From the NCBI RefSeq assembly GCF_002117935.1, contig NZ_BDJE01000014.1, positions 1 through 63,113 of the forward strand: a stretch of DNA of 63,113 bases, written 5' to 3'. The position numbers and the translations under genes were made by a program. The notes under the pieces were generated by a model. It searched no databases. It was given only the letters and a program-made list of their open reading frames with translations, and was not told the origin of the DNA. Below are positions 11,131-19,565 of this stretch, in pieces. Source of the stretch: Nocardioides sp. PD653-B2. Lineage in GTDB: Bacteria > Actinomycetota > Actinomycetes > Propionibacteriales > Nocardioidaceae. Numbering within the stretch: the stretch's first letter is position 1; each line of letters opens with the position of its first letter.

Positions 11131-11136
11131 AGCGTA
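11131..11136 (-). promoter_or_regulatory. -10 box for leaderless MarR gene
   Basis: TACGCT on the minus strand, seven bases before ATG 11123. It supports the shorter MarR start. Confidence 0.5.
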
Positions 11137-11152
11137 TCGGATTCATCGAGAA

Positions 11153-11198
11153 TCTTGACATCAAGAGAGTGGTGGACCAAACTGTCTTGACGTCAAGA
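11153..11198. promoter_or_regulatory. Twin palindromic operators between marR-like gene and tam
   Basis: Two near-identical palindromes, TCTTGACATCAAGA (11153-11166) and TCTTGACGTCAAGA (11185-11198), have centres 32 bp apart, three helical turns. The first contains a TTGACA -35-like hexamer (11155-11160); CAAACT 17 bp further on could be the tam -10. The second lies where the tam transcript should begin. The layout suits cooperative repression by the adjacent MarR protein. Sequence is direct observation; the binding protein is inferred. Confidence 0.75.
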
Positions 11199-11212
11199 TA
11201 AAAGGAGAGCCC

Positions 11213-12019
11213 ATGACGCACCGTTGGGACCCGGACCGCTACCTGACCTTCGCCGACGAGCGCGGACGCCCGTTCGTCGAGCTGGTCGCCCGCGTCGGGG
11301 CCGACCGGCCGCGGACCGTCGTCGACCTCGGCTGCGGTCCCGGCAACCTCACCGTCCTGCTCGCGGAGCGGTGGCCCGATGCCGAGATCACCGGCCTCGA
11401 CTCCAGCCCCGAGATGATCGCGAAGGCCCGCGCGGTCGGCGCCCGACCGAACGGCGGCGTCGCGTTCGACGTCGCCGACCTGCGCGACTGGACCCCGGCC
11501 GAGCCGGTCGACGTGCTGGTCTCCAACGCCACGCTCCAGTGGGTGCCCGACCACCTCGCGCTCCTGCCGCGGCTGGTCGCGTCGGTCGCGCCGGGCGGCT
11601 GGTTCGCCTTCCAGGTGCCCGGCAACTTCGACGAGCCGAGCCACACGATCCGCACCGAGCTGGCTGCGGAGGCGCCGTACGCCGCCCACACGCGCGGCGC
11701 GGCCGTGCCGGCCAGCCACGACCCGGCCGTCTACCTCGACGCGCTCGCCGGCCTCGGCTGCGAGGTCGACGCGTGGGAGACGACCTACCTCCACGTCCTC
11801 ACCGGCGACGACCCGGTCTTCACCTGGGTCTCCGGCACCGGCGCACGGCCCACCCTCCAGGCGCTGCCCGACGACCTGCGCCCCGGCTTCGAGGCGGAGT
11901 TCAAGCGGCGGCTCGCGGCGGCGTACCCGAGGCACGACGACGGCGTCGTGCTGCCGTTCCGCCGGATCTTCGTCGTGGCCCGGGTGCCGGCACGAGGCTC
12001 GACCACGGTGCTCGCCTAG
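11213..12019 (+). CDS. tam: Trans-aconitate 2-methyltransferase
   Basis: A SAM-dependent methyltransferase of 268 residues that esterifies trans-aconitate, a spontaneous by-product that inhibits the TCA enzyme aconitase. Family hallmarks are the N-terminal WDPDRYLTFADERGRPF segment, motif I VVDLGCGPGNLT, LDSSPEMI, the VSNATLQWVPDH post-I motif, and the C-terminal LPFRRIFVVA end. A strong AAAGGAG site precedes ATG 11213, and the upstream region carries the twin MarR operators, so expression is probably inducible. The TAG stop overlaps the stop of the convergent small membrane gene. Confidence 0.92.
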   Translation: MTHRWDPDRYLTFADERGRPFVELVARVGADRPRTVVDLGCGPGNLTVLLAERWPDAEITGLDSSPEMIAKARAVGARPNGGVAFDVADLRDWTPAEPVDVLVSNATLQWVPDHLALLPRLVASVAPGGWFAFQVPGNFDEPSHTIRTELAAEAPYAAHTRGAAVPASHDPAVYLDALAGLGCEVDAWETTYLHVLTGDDPVFTWVSGTGARPTLQALPDDLRPGFEAEFKRRLAAAYPRHDDGVVLPFRRIFVVARVPARGSTTVLA

Positions 12020-12195
12020 CGACCGGTGAACGCCTTGCGCCCCAGGACGACCACGCCGGCGCCGAAGAAGCCGATCAGCGCCCAGCCGAGCGCGGCGCCG
12101 CCGTCGTGCCCGAGCAGGAGGACGCCGGCGACGACCGGGACCAGGCAGAGGAGGGCTGCGACGAGGAGGGGCCAGTTGACCCGAGGGGTGCCCAC
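12016..12195 (-). CDS. Small membrane protein of 59 residues
   Basis: Reading the minus strand from GTG 12195 gives a 59-residue protein: a short polar start (about 8 residues), two hydrophobic segments (about 9-29 and 36-52) around a GHDGG turn, and a basic tail ending in FTGR. It lies 1 nt after the patatin stop, suggesting a two-gene operon, and its TAG is interlocked with the tam TAG (12016-12019). I do not recognise a family. Support is continuous hydrophobicity, operon spacing and clean packing between two genes. Confidence 0.6.
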   Translation of the reverse strand: MGTPRVNWPLLVAALLCLVPVVAGVLLLGHDGGAALGWALIGFFGAGVVVLGRKAFTGR

Positions 12196-12196
12196 G

Positions 12197-13042
12197 TCAG
12201 CCCCAGATCTCTCGGGCGAGCGGGGCGACCGCGGCGGCCTGCGCCCGGCCGGCGCGCGCCGAGGCGGGCCGCCGGGCGGGGTCGAGGACGTTCTTGCCGA
12301 TCGCGGCGACCGAGGCGGCGTCGGGCGACACGACGAGGTGCGGGACGTCGCCGATCAGCTGGCCGGCCGTGCGCATCGGGCCGACCGCGCGGTCGACGGG
12401 GGTGAACGCGAGCACCCGGTCCGAGGTCGCCGCGACCAGGTCGGCGTTGGAGCCCGACCGTGCGCCGCCGTCGATGTAGGAGCGGCCCTGGATCGGCACC
12501 GGGGGATAGACGCCGGGTACGGCGCAGCTCGCGGTGACCGCCTCGACCAGGGAGACGTCGTCGGACCCGTCGAAGAGGCGCAGCGCGCCCGTCTCGGCGT
12601 CCACGGCGGTGACCAGGAGCCGGCCGTCGTCCGCCCACTGCTGGATCGGCAGCCGCTCGCGGATCGCGTCGAAGCGCGCCTCCAGGCTCGGCAGCTTGCC
12701 GGCCGCGGCGCGGCGTAGCGACCACCGGCCGACGTGGCGCCCGAACGCCTCGAGGTCGCCCCGGGCGCGCAGCATCGACCACGCGAAGCCGGCCAGCACC
12801 CCGGGGCCGATCGAGGCGAGGGGTGCGGGCCGCGGTGTCGAGACCTGGTAGTCGAAGAGGTCCGCGAGCGTGATCCCGGTGGTGATCTGGGCGCCGACCA
12901 CCGAGCCTGCCGAGGTGCCGACGACGGCGTCGGCGACGGTCACGTCGACCCCGAGGTCCTGCAGCCCGAGCAGCAGCCCGGTCTCCCAGGCGATCCCGGT
13001 GATGCCACCGCCGCCCAGCACCAGCCCGCGTCGCAGAGTCAT
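12197..13042 (-). CDS. Patatin-like phospholipase family protein
   Basis: A 281-residue patatin/RssA-type hydrolase with a Ser-Asp dyad. It opens with the oxyanion glycine loop LGGGGITGIAWE, has the nucleophile elbow GTSAGS (about 43-48), and the catalytic Asp in DGGARS (about 192). Such enzymes hydrolyse phospholipids or acylglycerols; no signal peptide is present. A TAGCGT box six bases before the ATG suggests leaderless transcription. The downstream 59-residue membrane protein is probably co-transcribed. Confidence 0.9.
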   Translation of the reverse strand: MTLRRGLVLGGGGITGIAWETGLLLGLQDLGVDVTVADAVVGTSAGSVVGAQITTGITLADLFDYQVSTPRPAPLASIGPGVLAGFAWSMLRARGDLEAFGRHVGRWSLRRAAAGKLPSLEARFDAIRERLPIQQWADDGRLLVTAVDAETGALRLFDGSDDVSLVEAVTASCAVPGVYPPVPIQGRSYIDGGARSGSNADLVAATSDRVLAFTPVDRAVGPMRTAGQLIGDVPHLVVSPDAASVAAIGKNVLDPARRPASARAGRAQAAAVAPLAREIWG

Positions 13043-13048
13043 GCCGCG

Positions 13049-13054
13049 ACGCTA
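13049..13054 (-). promoter_or_regulatory. -10 box for leaderless patatin gene
   Basis: TAGCGT on the minus strand, six bases before ATG 13042. Confidence 0.5.
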
Positions 13055-13098
13055 CTGGGCGCTCCCGAGCGACCGCGGGGCGAGGTCGCCACGAAAAG

Positions 13099-13112
13099 TT
13101 ACCGACAGGTAA
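13099..13112. promoter_or_regulatory. Palindrome upstream of DUF4442 gene
   Basis: TTACCGACAGGTAA has perfect 5-bp arms around GACA and lies in the divergent gap between the patatin and DUF4442 genes, 12 bp before ATG 13124. It could be an operator for a TetR-like protein or overlap the -10. No cognate regulator is adjacent. Confidence 0.35.
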
Positions 13113-13123
13113 TGTCAAGCCGC

Positions 13124-13606
13124 ATGAGCCAGGTCCTCACTTTGTGGAAGAAGACCAGCACGCTGCCGCAGGGCAAGCGGGTCTTCTCGTTCCTCTTCGG
13201 CCAGAAGGCGCCGTACTTCGCCTCGATCCGGCCGCGCTTCGTCTCGATCGAGCCGCACCGGGTCGAGCTGCTGATCCCCAAGCGGCGCCGCGTGCACAAC
13301 CACCTCAAGACCGTGCACGCGATCGCGCTCTGCAACGGTCTCGAGGCCGCGATGGGCGCGCTCGCCGAGGTCACCATCCCGGCCGACAAGCGCTGGATCC
13401 CGAAGGGGATGGAGGTCGCCTACACGGCCAAGGCGACCAGCAACATCACCTGCGTCGCCGAGACCGACCCCGAGCAGTGGACCAGCGACGCCCTGCCGGA
13501 TGCCGGGGCCGACCTGCCGGTGCGGGTGCGCGGGTTCCGCGACGACGGGACCGTGGTGATCGAGGGCGTGATCCGGCTCTGGGTCACCCCGCGGAAGGCG
13601 TCCTGA
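13124..13606 (+). CDS. DUF4442 domain-containing protein (hot-dog fold)
   Basis: A 160-residue protein resembling DUF4442 proteins, which have the hot-dog fold of acyl-CoA thioesterases such as PaaI. The signature stretch is an IEPHRVELLIPKRRRVHNHL region followed by AIALCNGLEAAMG (residues about 45-87) and a second strand-rich half. No enzyme assay is known to me for this family, so a thioesterase role is inferred from the fold. ATG 13124 is used; an in-frame ATG at 13112 sits inside a palindrome and lacks a ribosome site. The 3' end overlaps the convergent metallohydrolase by 23 bp. Confidence 0.85.
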   Translation: MSQVLTLWKKTSTLPQGKRVFSFLFGQKAPYFASIRPRFVSIEPHRVELLIPKRRRVHNHLKTVHAIALCNGLEAAMGALAEVTIPADKRWIPKGMEVAYTAKATSNITCVAETDPEQWTSDALPDAGADLPVRVRGFRDDGTVVIEGVIRLWVTPRKAS

Positions 13607-15065
13607 CCGCGAGGAAGATCGGGTTCGTCAGTGCGAGCATCGTCGTAGCCCGCCTGACCTCAGCGCGCACGAACGCGAGGCCGCCGGGCACCGCCTGGTC
13701 GAGGGTGATGGTGCCGTCGACGGCCTGCGCGGTCCCGAGCACCCCGGACGGTCCGATCAGCGTGGCGACGGCGTCCGGGACGCCGGTGACCGTGAGCCGG
13801 ACGTCGACGAGGTCGCCGACGCCGCTCGGCACCGTGTCGCCGCACTGGCCCGACACCTCGTCGAGGGTCGCGCTGAAGTCCAGGCCCACGTCGGACGAGC
13901 CGGCGATCCAGGAGTGCCCGCCGCGGTAGCCCGCCAGGATCGCCTCGACCGACAGCGACTCGGCGCGGACGACGGTCTGGGCGAGCCCGATCCGCTGAGC
14001 GTGGTTGTGCGAGTCGGAGTTGCCGACCGCCGGCACGAAGGTGCCGGCGAGCAGGAGCCGGTGCCACCGACGCACGGCCTGGTCGTCGAAGGTCTCCCAG
14101 GGCCCGTTCCACACCTCGACCGCATCCATGTGGGCGAAGTCCTCACCGAAGTCCCACCGGATCGACGGGACCGGCACGTAGGGGTGCGCGACGATCGCCA
14201 GTCCGCCCTTCGAGCGGACCAGGTCGGTGAACCGCTCGAGCTGCTGGTCCTCGGGCCGGTAGCGCCAGTCGATCCAGGTCCCTGCCGAGAGCCCGGCCGC
14301 CACCCAGTGCCCGGCGCGGGTGGTGACCTCCTCACCGGGGATCACCAGGAAGTCGTCCGGCACGTACTTCCCCCACGTCAGCTGGGCCGAGCTGGTGTTG
14401 TGCTCCGAGCTGCCGATGAAGTCGAGGCCCGCGGCCCGCGCGTCGGCGAGCACCTGGGCCTGCGTCTGGGAGCCGTCGGAGTGCACGGTGTGCACGTGCA
14501 GGTCGCCGCGGTACCAGCCCGGGCCGGTCCCGCTCACCGACGTCGGTGCGGGCGTCGGCGTGTAGGCCTTGCCGGCGGGACCGTGGTGGAGCCTGACCGT
14601 GACCGTGTACGGCGTACCGGGCGGCACGATCTGGTAGGGCCCGAGCACGATCCGCCACCGCCCGGCGGTGATCGGTCCGGCCAGGTAGCCGGGCGTGGCC
14701 GAGGTCTTGCTGATCCGGAAGGAGTCGCGGGCGCCGCCCGACCAGCCGCGGAAGCCGGCGGCGTTGCCGAGGCCCCGGCCGGAGGAGTCGAAGATGCCGA
14801 TGTCGACCACGTTCTGGCTGTAGCCCAGGCCCGTGTCCTGGGGTGGGTCGTGGGTGTAGGAGACCTCGATCTCGCGCACCCCCGACGGGACGTGGAACGG
14901 CAGGTAGTGCCAGTCCGGGGTGTCGGGGGAGGAGAAGCGGCCCCGGAACCTCTTCGTGGTCGTCGTCCCGGCGACGGCCGGCTCGAAGGTCAGCAGGCCG
15001 GCGGTGGCGACGGCGCCCGCTCCGGCCAGCAGGAGGGCGCGGCGGTCGAGGTGGTGGTTGCTCAT
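13584..15065 (-). CDS. CehA/McbA family exported PHP-type metallohydrolase
   Basis: A 493-residue exported protein. The N-terminus has an Arg pair followed by a hydrophobic stretch (DRRALLLAGAGAVATAGLL) and an Ala-rich cleavage region, consistent with Tat export. A beta-rich region fills about 35-190. The PHP metallohydrolase domain follows, with GDLHVHTVHSDG (metal His cluster, about 197-208), EHNTSS, PGEEVTT, AHPYVP and a late GNSDSHN motif. The family includes CehA (carbaryl hydrolase) and McbA, but most members have unknown physiological phosphoester or amide substrates. It stands alone; the nearest upstream minus-strand gene is a zinc-ribbon protein 19 bp away. Confidence 0.88.
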   Translation of the reverse strand: MSNHHLDRRALLLAGAGAVATAGLLTFEPAVAGTTTTKRFRGRFSSPDTPDWHYLPFHVPSGVREIEVSYTHDPPQDTGLGYSQNVVDIGIFDSSGRGLGNAAGFRGWSGGARDSFRISKTSATPGYLAGPITAGRWRIVLGPYQIVPPGTPYTVTVRLHHGPAGKAYTPTPAPTSVSGTGPGWYRGDLHVHTVHSDGSQTQAQVLADARAAGLDFIGSSEHNTSSAQLTWGKYVPDDFLVIPGEEVTTRAGHWVAAGLSAGTWIDWRYRPEDQQLERFTDLVRSKGGLAIVAHPYVPVPSIRWDFGEDFAHMDAVEVWNGPWETFDDQAVRRWHRLLLAGTFVPAVGNSDSHNHAQRIGLAQTVVRAESLSVEAILAGYRGGHSWIAGSSDVGLDFSATLDEVSGQCGDTVPSGVGDLVDVRLTVTGVPDAVATLIGPSGVLGTAQAVDGTITLDQAVPGGLAFVRAEVRRATTMLALTNPIFLAVRTPSAG

Positions 15066-15083
15066 GGTGGGGACAGGCGAGAG

Positions 15084-15680
15084 TCAGGCTCGGCGTTGGG
15101 GCGACTCGCGCTGGTGACGTACGGCCAGGAGCAGGAAGCCTGCCGCCACTGCCCAGCAGCCGATGAAGATTCCGACGACTGCGAGCGCGGTCAGTGCCGC
15201 GTTGCCGGTGTGGACGCCGTCGTCTCCGAGCGAACCGAACGGCGCGAGCACGAAGACGACGGTCCAGATGATGCGCCAGTGTTTGCCGTGGAACTCTCCG
15301 AGCCGCTGCCAGACCGACGGTCCGGTCGGCGCAGTCGGGTCAGGTGCCGGAGGAAGGTGCTGAGTGGGCGGGGCCGCTGGCGGAACGGCGACCTGAGGCG
15401 CTTGCGGCGTCGATGGGGGAGCGAGGGTGCCAGTGGGCCGAAAGCCTCGGCTCTTGTCGGTCTTGATACTCCGAGAGCCGCAGTTGGGACACTGGTCCCA
15501 CTGGTCTTTGACCTTCAGGTGCCGGTCGTAGTTGGCGGTCCGGCGCGCCATCCGGGCCTGTCCGTCGGTCCAGAAGGAGCCTGCCTCATCGAACCAGCGG
15601 GGCTTGCCGGGACTCGTGCCAGGTGGCGTCGCGTACCAAGCGAAGTCGCACCGTTGGCATCGGCGTCCTGCTTCCTTCAT
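15084..15680 (-). CDS. Zinc-ribbon membrane protein of unknown function
   Basis: A 198-residue protein I do not recognise. Two CxxC pairs (Cys8/Cys11 and Cys64/Cys67) probably form one zinc ribbon. A Pro/Ala-rich linker (about 78-115) leads to two hydrophobic segments (about 130-150 and 160-185) and a basic tail. The start is ATG 15680; the open frame beyond it runs antisense to miaB. Base composition is more AT-rich than the neighbours. Proteins of this layout are common as orphan hypotheticals in actinobacteria; no role can be assigned. Confidence 0.7.
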   Translation of the reverse strand: MKEAGRRCQRCDFAWYATPPGTSPGKPRWFDEAGSFWTDGQARMARRTANYDRHLKVKDQWDQCPNCGSRSIKTDKSRGFRPTGTLAPPSTPQAPQVAVPPAAPPTQHLPPAPDPTAPTGPSVWQRLGEFHGKHWRIIWTVVFVLAPFGSLGDDGVHTGNAALTALAVVGIFIGCWAVAAGFLLLAVRHQRESPQRRA

Positions 15681-15893
15681 GACCCATCCTCTCGAGAGCG
15701 CTCCGCGACAGGTTAGAAGACGGGAATGCTCACCGAGGCGTTCTGACGAGCACGAGCGCGTCAGACGGCCCGAACGTCCGTAGCGGTGGTCTGCCTGACC
15801 CTGCTCCCGTGCGACGGCTCGGAGGTGGTCTCTGACGGGCGTGGTTCCTCCGAGTTCTCGGATGAACCCCCACACTCTTACCCTTGACTCGTC

Positions 15894-17381
15894 ATGAGCA
15901 GCGCACGCACGTATGAGGTCCGCACCTACGGGTGCCAGATGAACGTCCACGACTCCGAGCGGCTCACCGGGCTGCTGGAGGACGCGGGCTACGTCGCCGC
16001 ACCCTCGGACAAGCAGGCGGACGTCGTCGTCTTCAACACCTGCGCGGTGCGCGAGAACGCCGACAACAAGCTCTACGGCAACCTCTCGCACCTGGCGCCG
16101 GTGAAGGCCGCGAACCCGGGCATGCAGATCGCCGTCGGCGGCTGCCTGGCCCAGAAGGACCGCTCGACGATTACCGCCAAGGCGCCGTACGTCGACGTCG
16201 TCTTCGGCACCCACAACATCGGCTCGCTGCCGGCGCTCCTCGAGCGCGCGCGGGTGATGGAGGAGGCGCAGGTCGAGATCCTCGAGTCCCTCGAGGTCTT
16301 CCCGTCGACGCTGCCGACCAAGCGCGACTCGGCGTACGCCGCCTGGGTGTCGATCTCGGTCGGCTGCAACAACACCTGCACGTTCTGCATCGTCCCGGCG
16401 CTGCGCGGCAAGGAGAAGGACCGCCGGCCCGGCGAGATCCTCGCCGAGGTCGAGGCGCTGGTCGCCGAGGGCGTCTCCGAGATCACCCTGCTGGGCCAGA
16501 ACGTCAACGCGTACGGCGTGGAGTTCGGCGACCGGCAGGCGTTCTCCAAGCTGCTGCGCGCGTGCGGCGACATCGCGGGCCTGGAGCGGGTGCGCTTCAC
16601 CTCGCCGCACCCCGCCGAGTTCACCGACGACGTCATCGAGGCGATGGCCGAGACCCCCAACGTGATGCCCCAGCTGCACATGCCGCTGCAGTCCGGCTCC
16701 GACAAGGTGCTCAAGGACATGCGCCGGTCCTACCGGCAGGCGAAGTACCTCGGCATCATCGAGCGGGTCCGCGCCGCGATGCCCGACGCCGCGATCACCA
16801 CCGACATCATCGTCGGCTTCCCGGGCGAGACCGAGGAGGACTTCCAGGCGACGCTCGACGTGGTGCGCCGGGCACGCTTCGCCGGCGCCTTCACGTTCCA
16901 GTACTCCAAGCGTCCCGGCACCCCCGCCGCCACCCTCGACGACCAGGTCCCGCCCGAGGTGGTCAAGGACCGCTACGAGCGGCTGGCCGCGCTGGTCAAC
17001 GACGTCGCGTGGGACGAGGGCAAGCGTCTCGTCGGGCGCCGCGTCGAGCTGATGGTCTCCGAGGGCGAGGGCCGCAAGGACAAGGCGACCCACCGGCTCT
17101 CCGGCCGCGGCCCCGACAACCGCCTCGTGCACTTCACCCCGCCCGAGGGCATCGACGTCCGTCCCGGCGACATGGTCACCGTCGAGATCACCTACGCCGC
17201 GCCGCACCACCTGGTCGCCGACGGCGACGTGATCGCCGTACGCCGGACCCGCTCCGGCGACGCCTGGGAGGCCCGCGCCGGTGTCCACCGGGGGACGCCG
17301 TCCACGCCCGCCGGCGTCACCCTCGGCATGCCGACCCTCGGTGTCCCGGCCCCGCTCCCGGACGCCCCCGCCTGCCGCTGA
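15894..17381 (+). CDS. miaB: tRNA (N6-isopentenyl adenosine(37)-C2)-methylthiotransferase MiaB
   Basis: MiaB adds a methylthio group to i6A37 in tRNAs, using two [4Fe-4S] clusters and radical SAM chemistry. The 495-residue protein has the N-terminal UPF0004 domain with cluster cysteines (TYGCQMN, NTCAVRE, GGCLAQ), the radical SAM motif [13 protein letters not shown] (about 155-167) and a C-terminal TRAM domain around [16 protein letters not shown] variable Pro/Gly-rich tail of about 35 residues follows TRAM. Its partner miaA, which makes the i6A substrate, lies 5 kb downstream. Confidence 0.97.
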   Translation: MSSARTYEVRTYGCQMNVHDSERLTGLLEDAGYVAAPSDKQADVVVFNTCAVRENADNKLYGNLSHLAPVKAANPGMQIAVGGCLAQKDRSTITAKAPYVDVVFGTHNIGSLPALLERARVMEEAQVEILESLEVFPSTLPTKRDSAYAAWVSISVGCNNTCTFCIVPALRGKEKDRRPGEILAEVEALVAEGVSEITLLGQNVNAYGVEFGDRQAFSKLLRACGDIAGLERVRFTSPHPAEFTDDVIEAMAETPNVMPQLHMPLQSGSDKVLKDMRRSYRQAKYLGIIERVRAAMPDAAITTDIIVGFPGETEEDFQATLDVVRRARFAGAFTFQYSKRPGTPAATLDDQVPPEVVKDRYERLAALVNDVAWDEGKRLVGRRVELMVSEGEGRKDKATHRLSGRGPDNRLVHFTPPEGIDVRPGDMVTVEITYAAPHHLVADGDVIAVRRTRSGDAWEARAGVHRGTPSTPAGVTLGMPTLGVPAPLPDAPACR

Positions 17382-17493
17382 CGGAGCCTGCCCGCGGACC
17401 ATTGTCCACAGGTCCCGAGAAGCGCCTTGATCGGCGCCGGCCCGCCGCCGAGGCTGTCGCCGTCAATGTCAATCTCGGGAACGGACCATCCTC

Positions 17494-18168
17494 ATGCGCA
17501 AGATCTCGACCGCGACCGCCGTGCTGGGCGTCGTCGCCACCATGCTGACCACCGCCGGAGCCACGACCGCGGCCACCGGCTACGACGCCCGGGCGAGCCT
17601 GTCGGGCCATCGCACGTGCACGAAGACCGCCGGCACGGGCATCACCAGGCGCACCGTCGTCCTCGACAACACGCGCTCCGCACGCCGCGCCCAGTTCAAG
17701 GTCGTCCGCGACGGCGACCGGTTCGCCGATCCCACCGTCTACGTGTGGGTCCCGGCGCACCGGAGGAAGTCCGTCACCGTGTCCGTCCCGCAGCGCACCA
17801 CCGTCTCGGTGCGGGTCCGGGTCCCGGAGATGGGCCGCGAGGAGCTGCGGCTCTCCACGACCGTCGCGGCCCTCGCGTCGTGCTACGTCGCGACCGTCAA
17901 GCCCCAGGCGTCGCTCGGTGGCGTGTCGTGCCACGGCGCCGACTCCGTGGCCCAGATCGTGCTCGACAACCGGTCCACCAGCGACGACGAGGTCACCTAC
18001 GCGGTCGCGTCGTCCTACGGCGCCTCGTCGGCGTCGTTCACCGTCCGACCCGCGTCGTCCGTCAACGACTACGTGCCCGTGCCCGCCGGGAGGTCGACGC
18101 ACATCGACGTGACCGCCGCGGGCAGGGAGCTGCTGTCGATCGACGTCGCCGCCGCCAGCTGCCCGTAG
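17494..18168 (+). CDS. Secreted protein of unknown function
   Basis: A 224-residue exported protein. A signal peptide (MRKISTATAVLGVVATMLTTAGATTAATG) is followed by two beta-rich repeats of about 85-90 residues. Each contains a cysteine pair and similar phrases, such as TVVLDNTRSARRAQFKV in the first and QIVLDNRSTSDDEVTY in the second, so the mature protein looks like tandem Ig-like or immunoglobulin-fold modules. The family is not recognised. It stands alone between miaB and the ZIP transporter. Confidence 0.65.
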   Translation: MRKISTATAVLGVVATMLTTAGATTAATGYDARASLSGHRTCTKTAGTGITRRTVVLDNTRSARRAQFKVVRDGDRFADPTVYVWVPAHRRKSVTVSVPQRTTVSVRVRVPEMGREELRLSTTVAALASCYVATVKPQASLGGVSCHGADSVAQIVLDNRSTSDDEVTYAVASSYGASSASFTVRPASSVNDYVPVPAGRSTHIDVTAAGRELLSIDVAAASCP

Positions 18169-18191
18169 ACCGGACAACTGCATGGGGTCAC

Positions 18192-18215
18192 GCATATATG
18201 CTTCAGGGCAAGCAT
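18192..18215. promoter_or_regulatory. Inverted repeats upstream of ZIP transporter gene
   Basis: Two overlapping palindromes precede the ZIP gene: GCATATATGC (18192-18201, perfect 10 bp) and ATGCTT-N6-AAGCAT (18198-18215). They lie about 32-55 bp before ATG 18247, in the expected operator zone. A metal-responsive regulator would be logical for a ZIP transporter, but the site does not clearly match a Zur, IdeR or MntR consensus I can name. Confidence 0.4.
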
Positions 18216-18246
18216 CGGCATCGGCATCCACGGCAGAGGAGAGACC

Positions 18247-18999
18247 ATGCCCGTCTGGCTCCAGGCAGGAATGTGGGGGCTCGTGGCCGGCGGCGCCCTC
18301 GTGCTCGGTGCGTTGCTCGCCTGGTTCGTGCGGGTGCCCCGCTCGGTCGTCGCCACGGTGATGGCCTTCGGTGCCGGCGTCCTGATCTCGGCGCTGGCGT
18401 TCGACCTGGTGGCCGAGGCCGAGTCGACCGGTGGCCTGACCCCGACCCTGATCGGCTTCCTCGGCGGCGCCGCGACGTACGTCGCCGCGAACGTGGCGCT
18501 CGCTGCTCGCGGGGCCCGACATCGCAAGCGCTCCCAGGACCAGCAGCCGTCCGAGCAGGAGCAGTCGGGCAGCGGGACCGCGATCGCGATCGGCGCCCTC
18601 CTCGACGGCGTACCGGAGTCCACGGTGCTCGGGCTCACCCTCCTGACCGGTCAGGGCATCGGCATCTCGGTGCTGGTGGCGGTCTTCATCTCGAACCTGC
18701 CCGAGGGGCTCTCCAGTGCGGCCGGCATGAAGCGGGCCGGTCGGGGATCGGCCTACGTCTTCGGGGTGTGGGGCGGCATCGCGGTGACGAGCGGCGTCGC
18801 CGGTGCGCTCGGCGTGCTCCTGCTGACCGGCGCGGCGCCGGCGCTGATCGCCGTGATCACCGCGGTCGCTGCCGGCGCGATCCTCGCCATGGTGGCCGAC
18901 ACGATGATCCCGGAGGCGTTCGAGCAGACCCACCTCTACGCCGGCCTGGTGGCCACCGTCGGGTTCGCGCTCGCGTTCGCCGTGGGTCGCCTCGGCTGA
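18247..18999 (+). CDS. ZIP family metal transporter
   Basis: A 250-residue integral membrane protein with about eight hydrophobic segments, the usual ZIP layout. A variable polar loop (about 92-118, Gln/Ser/Arg-rich) separates the N- and C-terminal helices. Transmembrane segment IV carries GALLDGVPESTVLGL with potential metal ligands, and the next helix has FISNLPEGLSSAAGM, the ZIP EG motif; a late helix has MIPEAFEQTH. Members usually import zinc, iron or manganese; the acid-rich sites do not tell which. A GGAGAG ribosome site precedes ATG 18247, and inverted repeats lie upstream. The MarR gene follows 51 bp downstream. Confidence 0.87.
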   Translation: MPVWLQAGMWGLVAGGALVLGALLAWFVRVPRSVVATVMAFGAGVLISALAFDLVAEAESTGGLTPTLIGFLGGAATYVAANVALAARGARHRKRSQDQQPSEQEQSGSGTAIAIGALLDGVPESTVLGLTLLTGQGIGISVLVAVFISNLPEGLSSAAGMKRAGRGSAYVFGVWGGIAVTSGVAGALGVLLLTGAAPALIAVITAVAAGAILAMVADTMIPEAFEQTHLYAGLVATVGFALAFAVGRLG

Positions 19000-19036
19000 C
19001 CGATCCGCGCGGACCTGGTCCGTGCGCAACGACAGG

Positions 19037-19042
19037 TAGGTT
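19037..19042 (+). promoter_or_regulatory. -10 box for leaderless MarR gene
   Basis: TAGGTT eight bases before GTG 19051. It suggests this MarR gene has its own promoter rather than depending on the ZIP gene. Confidence 0.45.
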
Positions 19043-19050
19043 GTCCGGCG

Positions 19051-19536
19051 GTGGGAGACGAGAACAGGAGTCCCGACGTGGCAGACCACGAGCTGGCCGA
19101 TGCCTTCGTCACCGCGAGCCGCGCCCTGATCGGCCTGGCGGTGCGCACGATCGGCGATGCGCCGGTCGAGGTGACGGTCGCCCAGCACCGGGTCCTCGTC
19201 CTGCTCGCCGGCCGGGGCGCCCTCACCATCGGTGAGATCGCCGAGGGGCTGGGCGTGAATCCTTCCAACGCCACCCGCTACTGCGACCGGCTCCAGCGGC
19301 TCGAGCTGCTCACCCGCACCCGCTCGCCCGTGGACGGCCGCGTCGTCCTCGTCAGCCTCACGCAGGCCGGCACGGCCTTGGTCGGGGAGGTCACCCGGCG
19401 GCGACGCGCCGAGGTCGAGAAGGTCCTCGCCCGGATGACGGCCGCCGACACGGCCGGGATGCTCGATGCCCTGCGGGCCTTCAACCGGGCAGCTGACGAG
19501 CTCGGGGACCGGGACTGGGCCTCAGCCCTCTGGTGA
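19051..19536 (+). CDS. MarR family transcriptional regulator
   Basis: A 161-residue winged-helix regulator. The core shows TVAQHRVLVLLAGRGALTIGEIAEGL, the recognition helix region NPSNATRYCDRLQRLELLTR and the wing SPVDGRVVLVSLT. GTG 19051 is used with a TAGGTT box upstream; GTG 19078 is an alternative start that would remove nine residues. It follows the ZIP gene on the same strand, and I see no clear palindrome in front of it. The target is unknown; the adjacent transporter is a candidate only by position. Confidence 0.88.
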   Translation: MGDENRSPDVADHELADAFVTASRALIGLAVRTIGDAPVEVTVAQHRVLVLLAGRGALTIGEIAEGLGVNPSNATRYCDRLQRLELLTRTRSPVDGRVVLVSLTQAGTALVGEVTRRRRAEVEKVLARMTAADTAGMLDALRAFNRAADELGDRDWASALW

Positions 19537-19565
19537 CCTGGCGGCTGCGCCCGCCGGTGGTGCGC

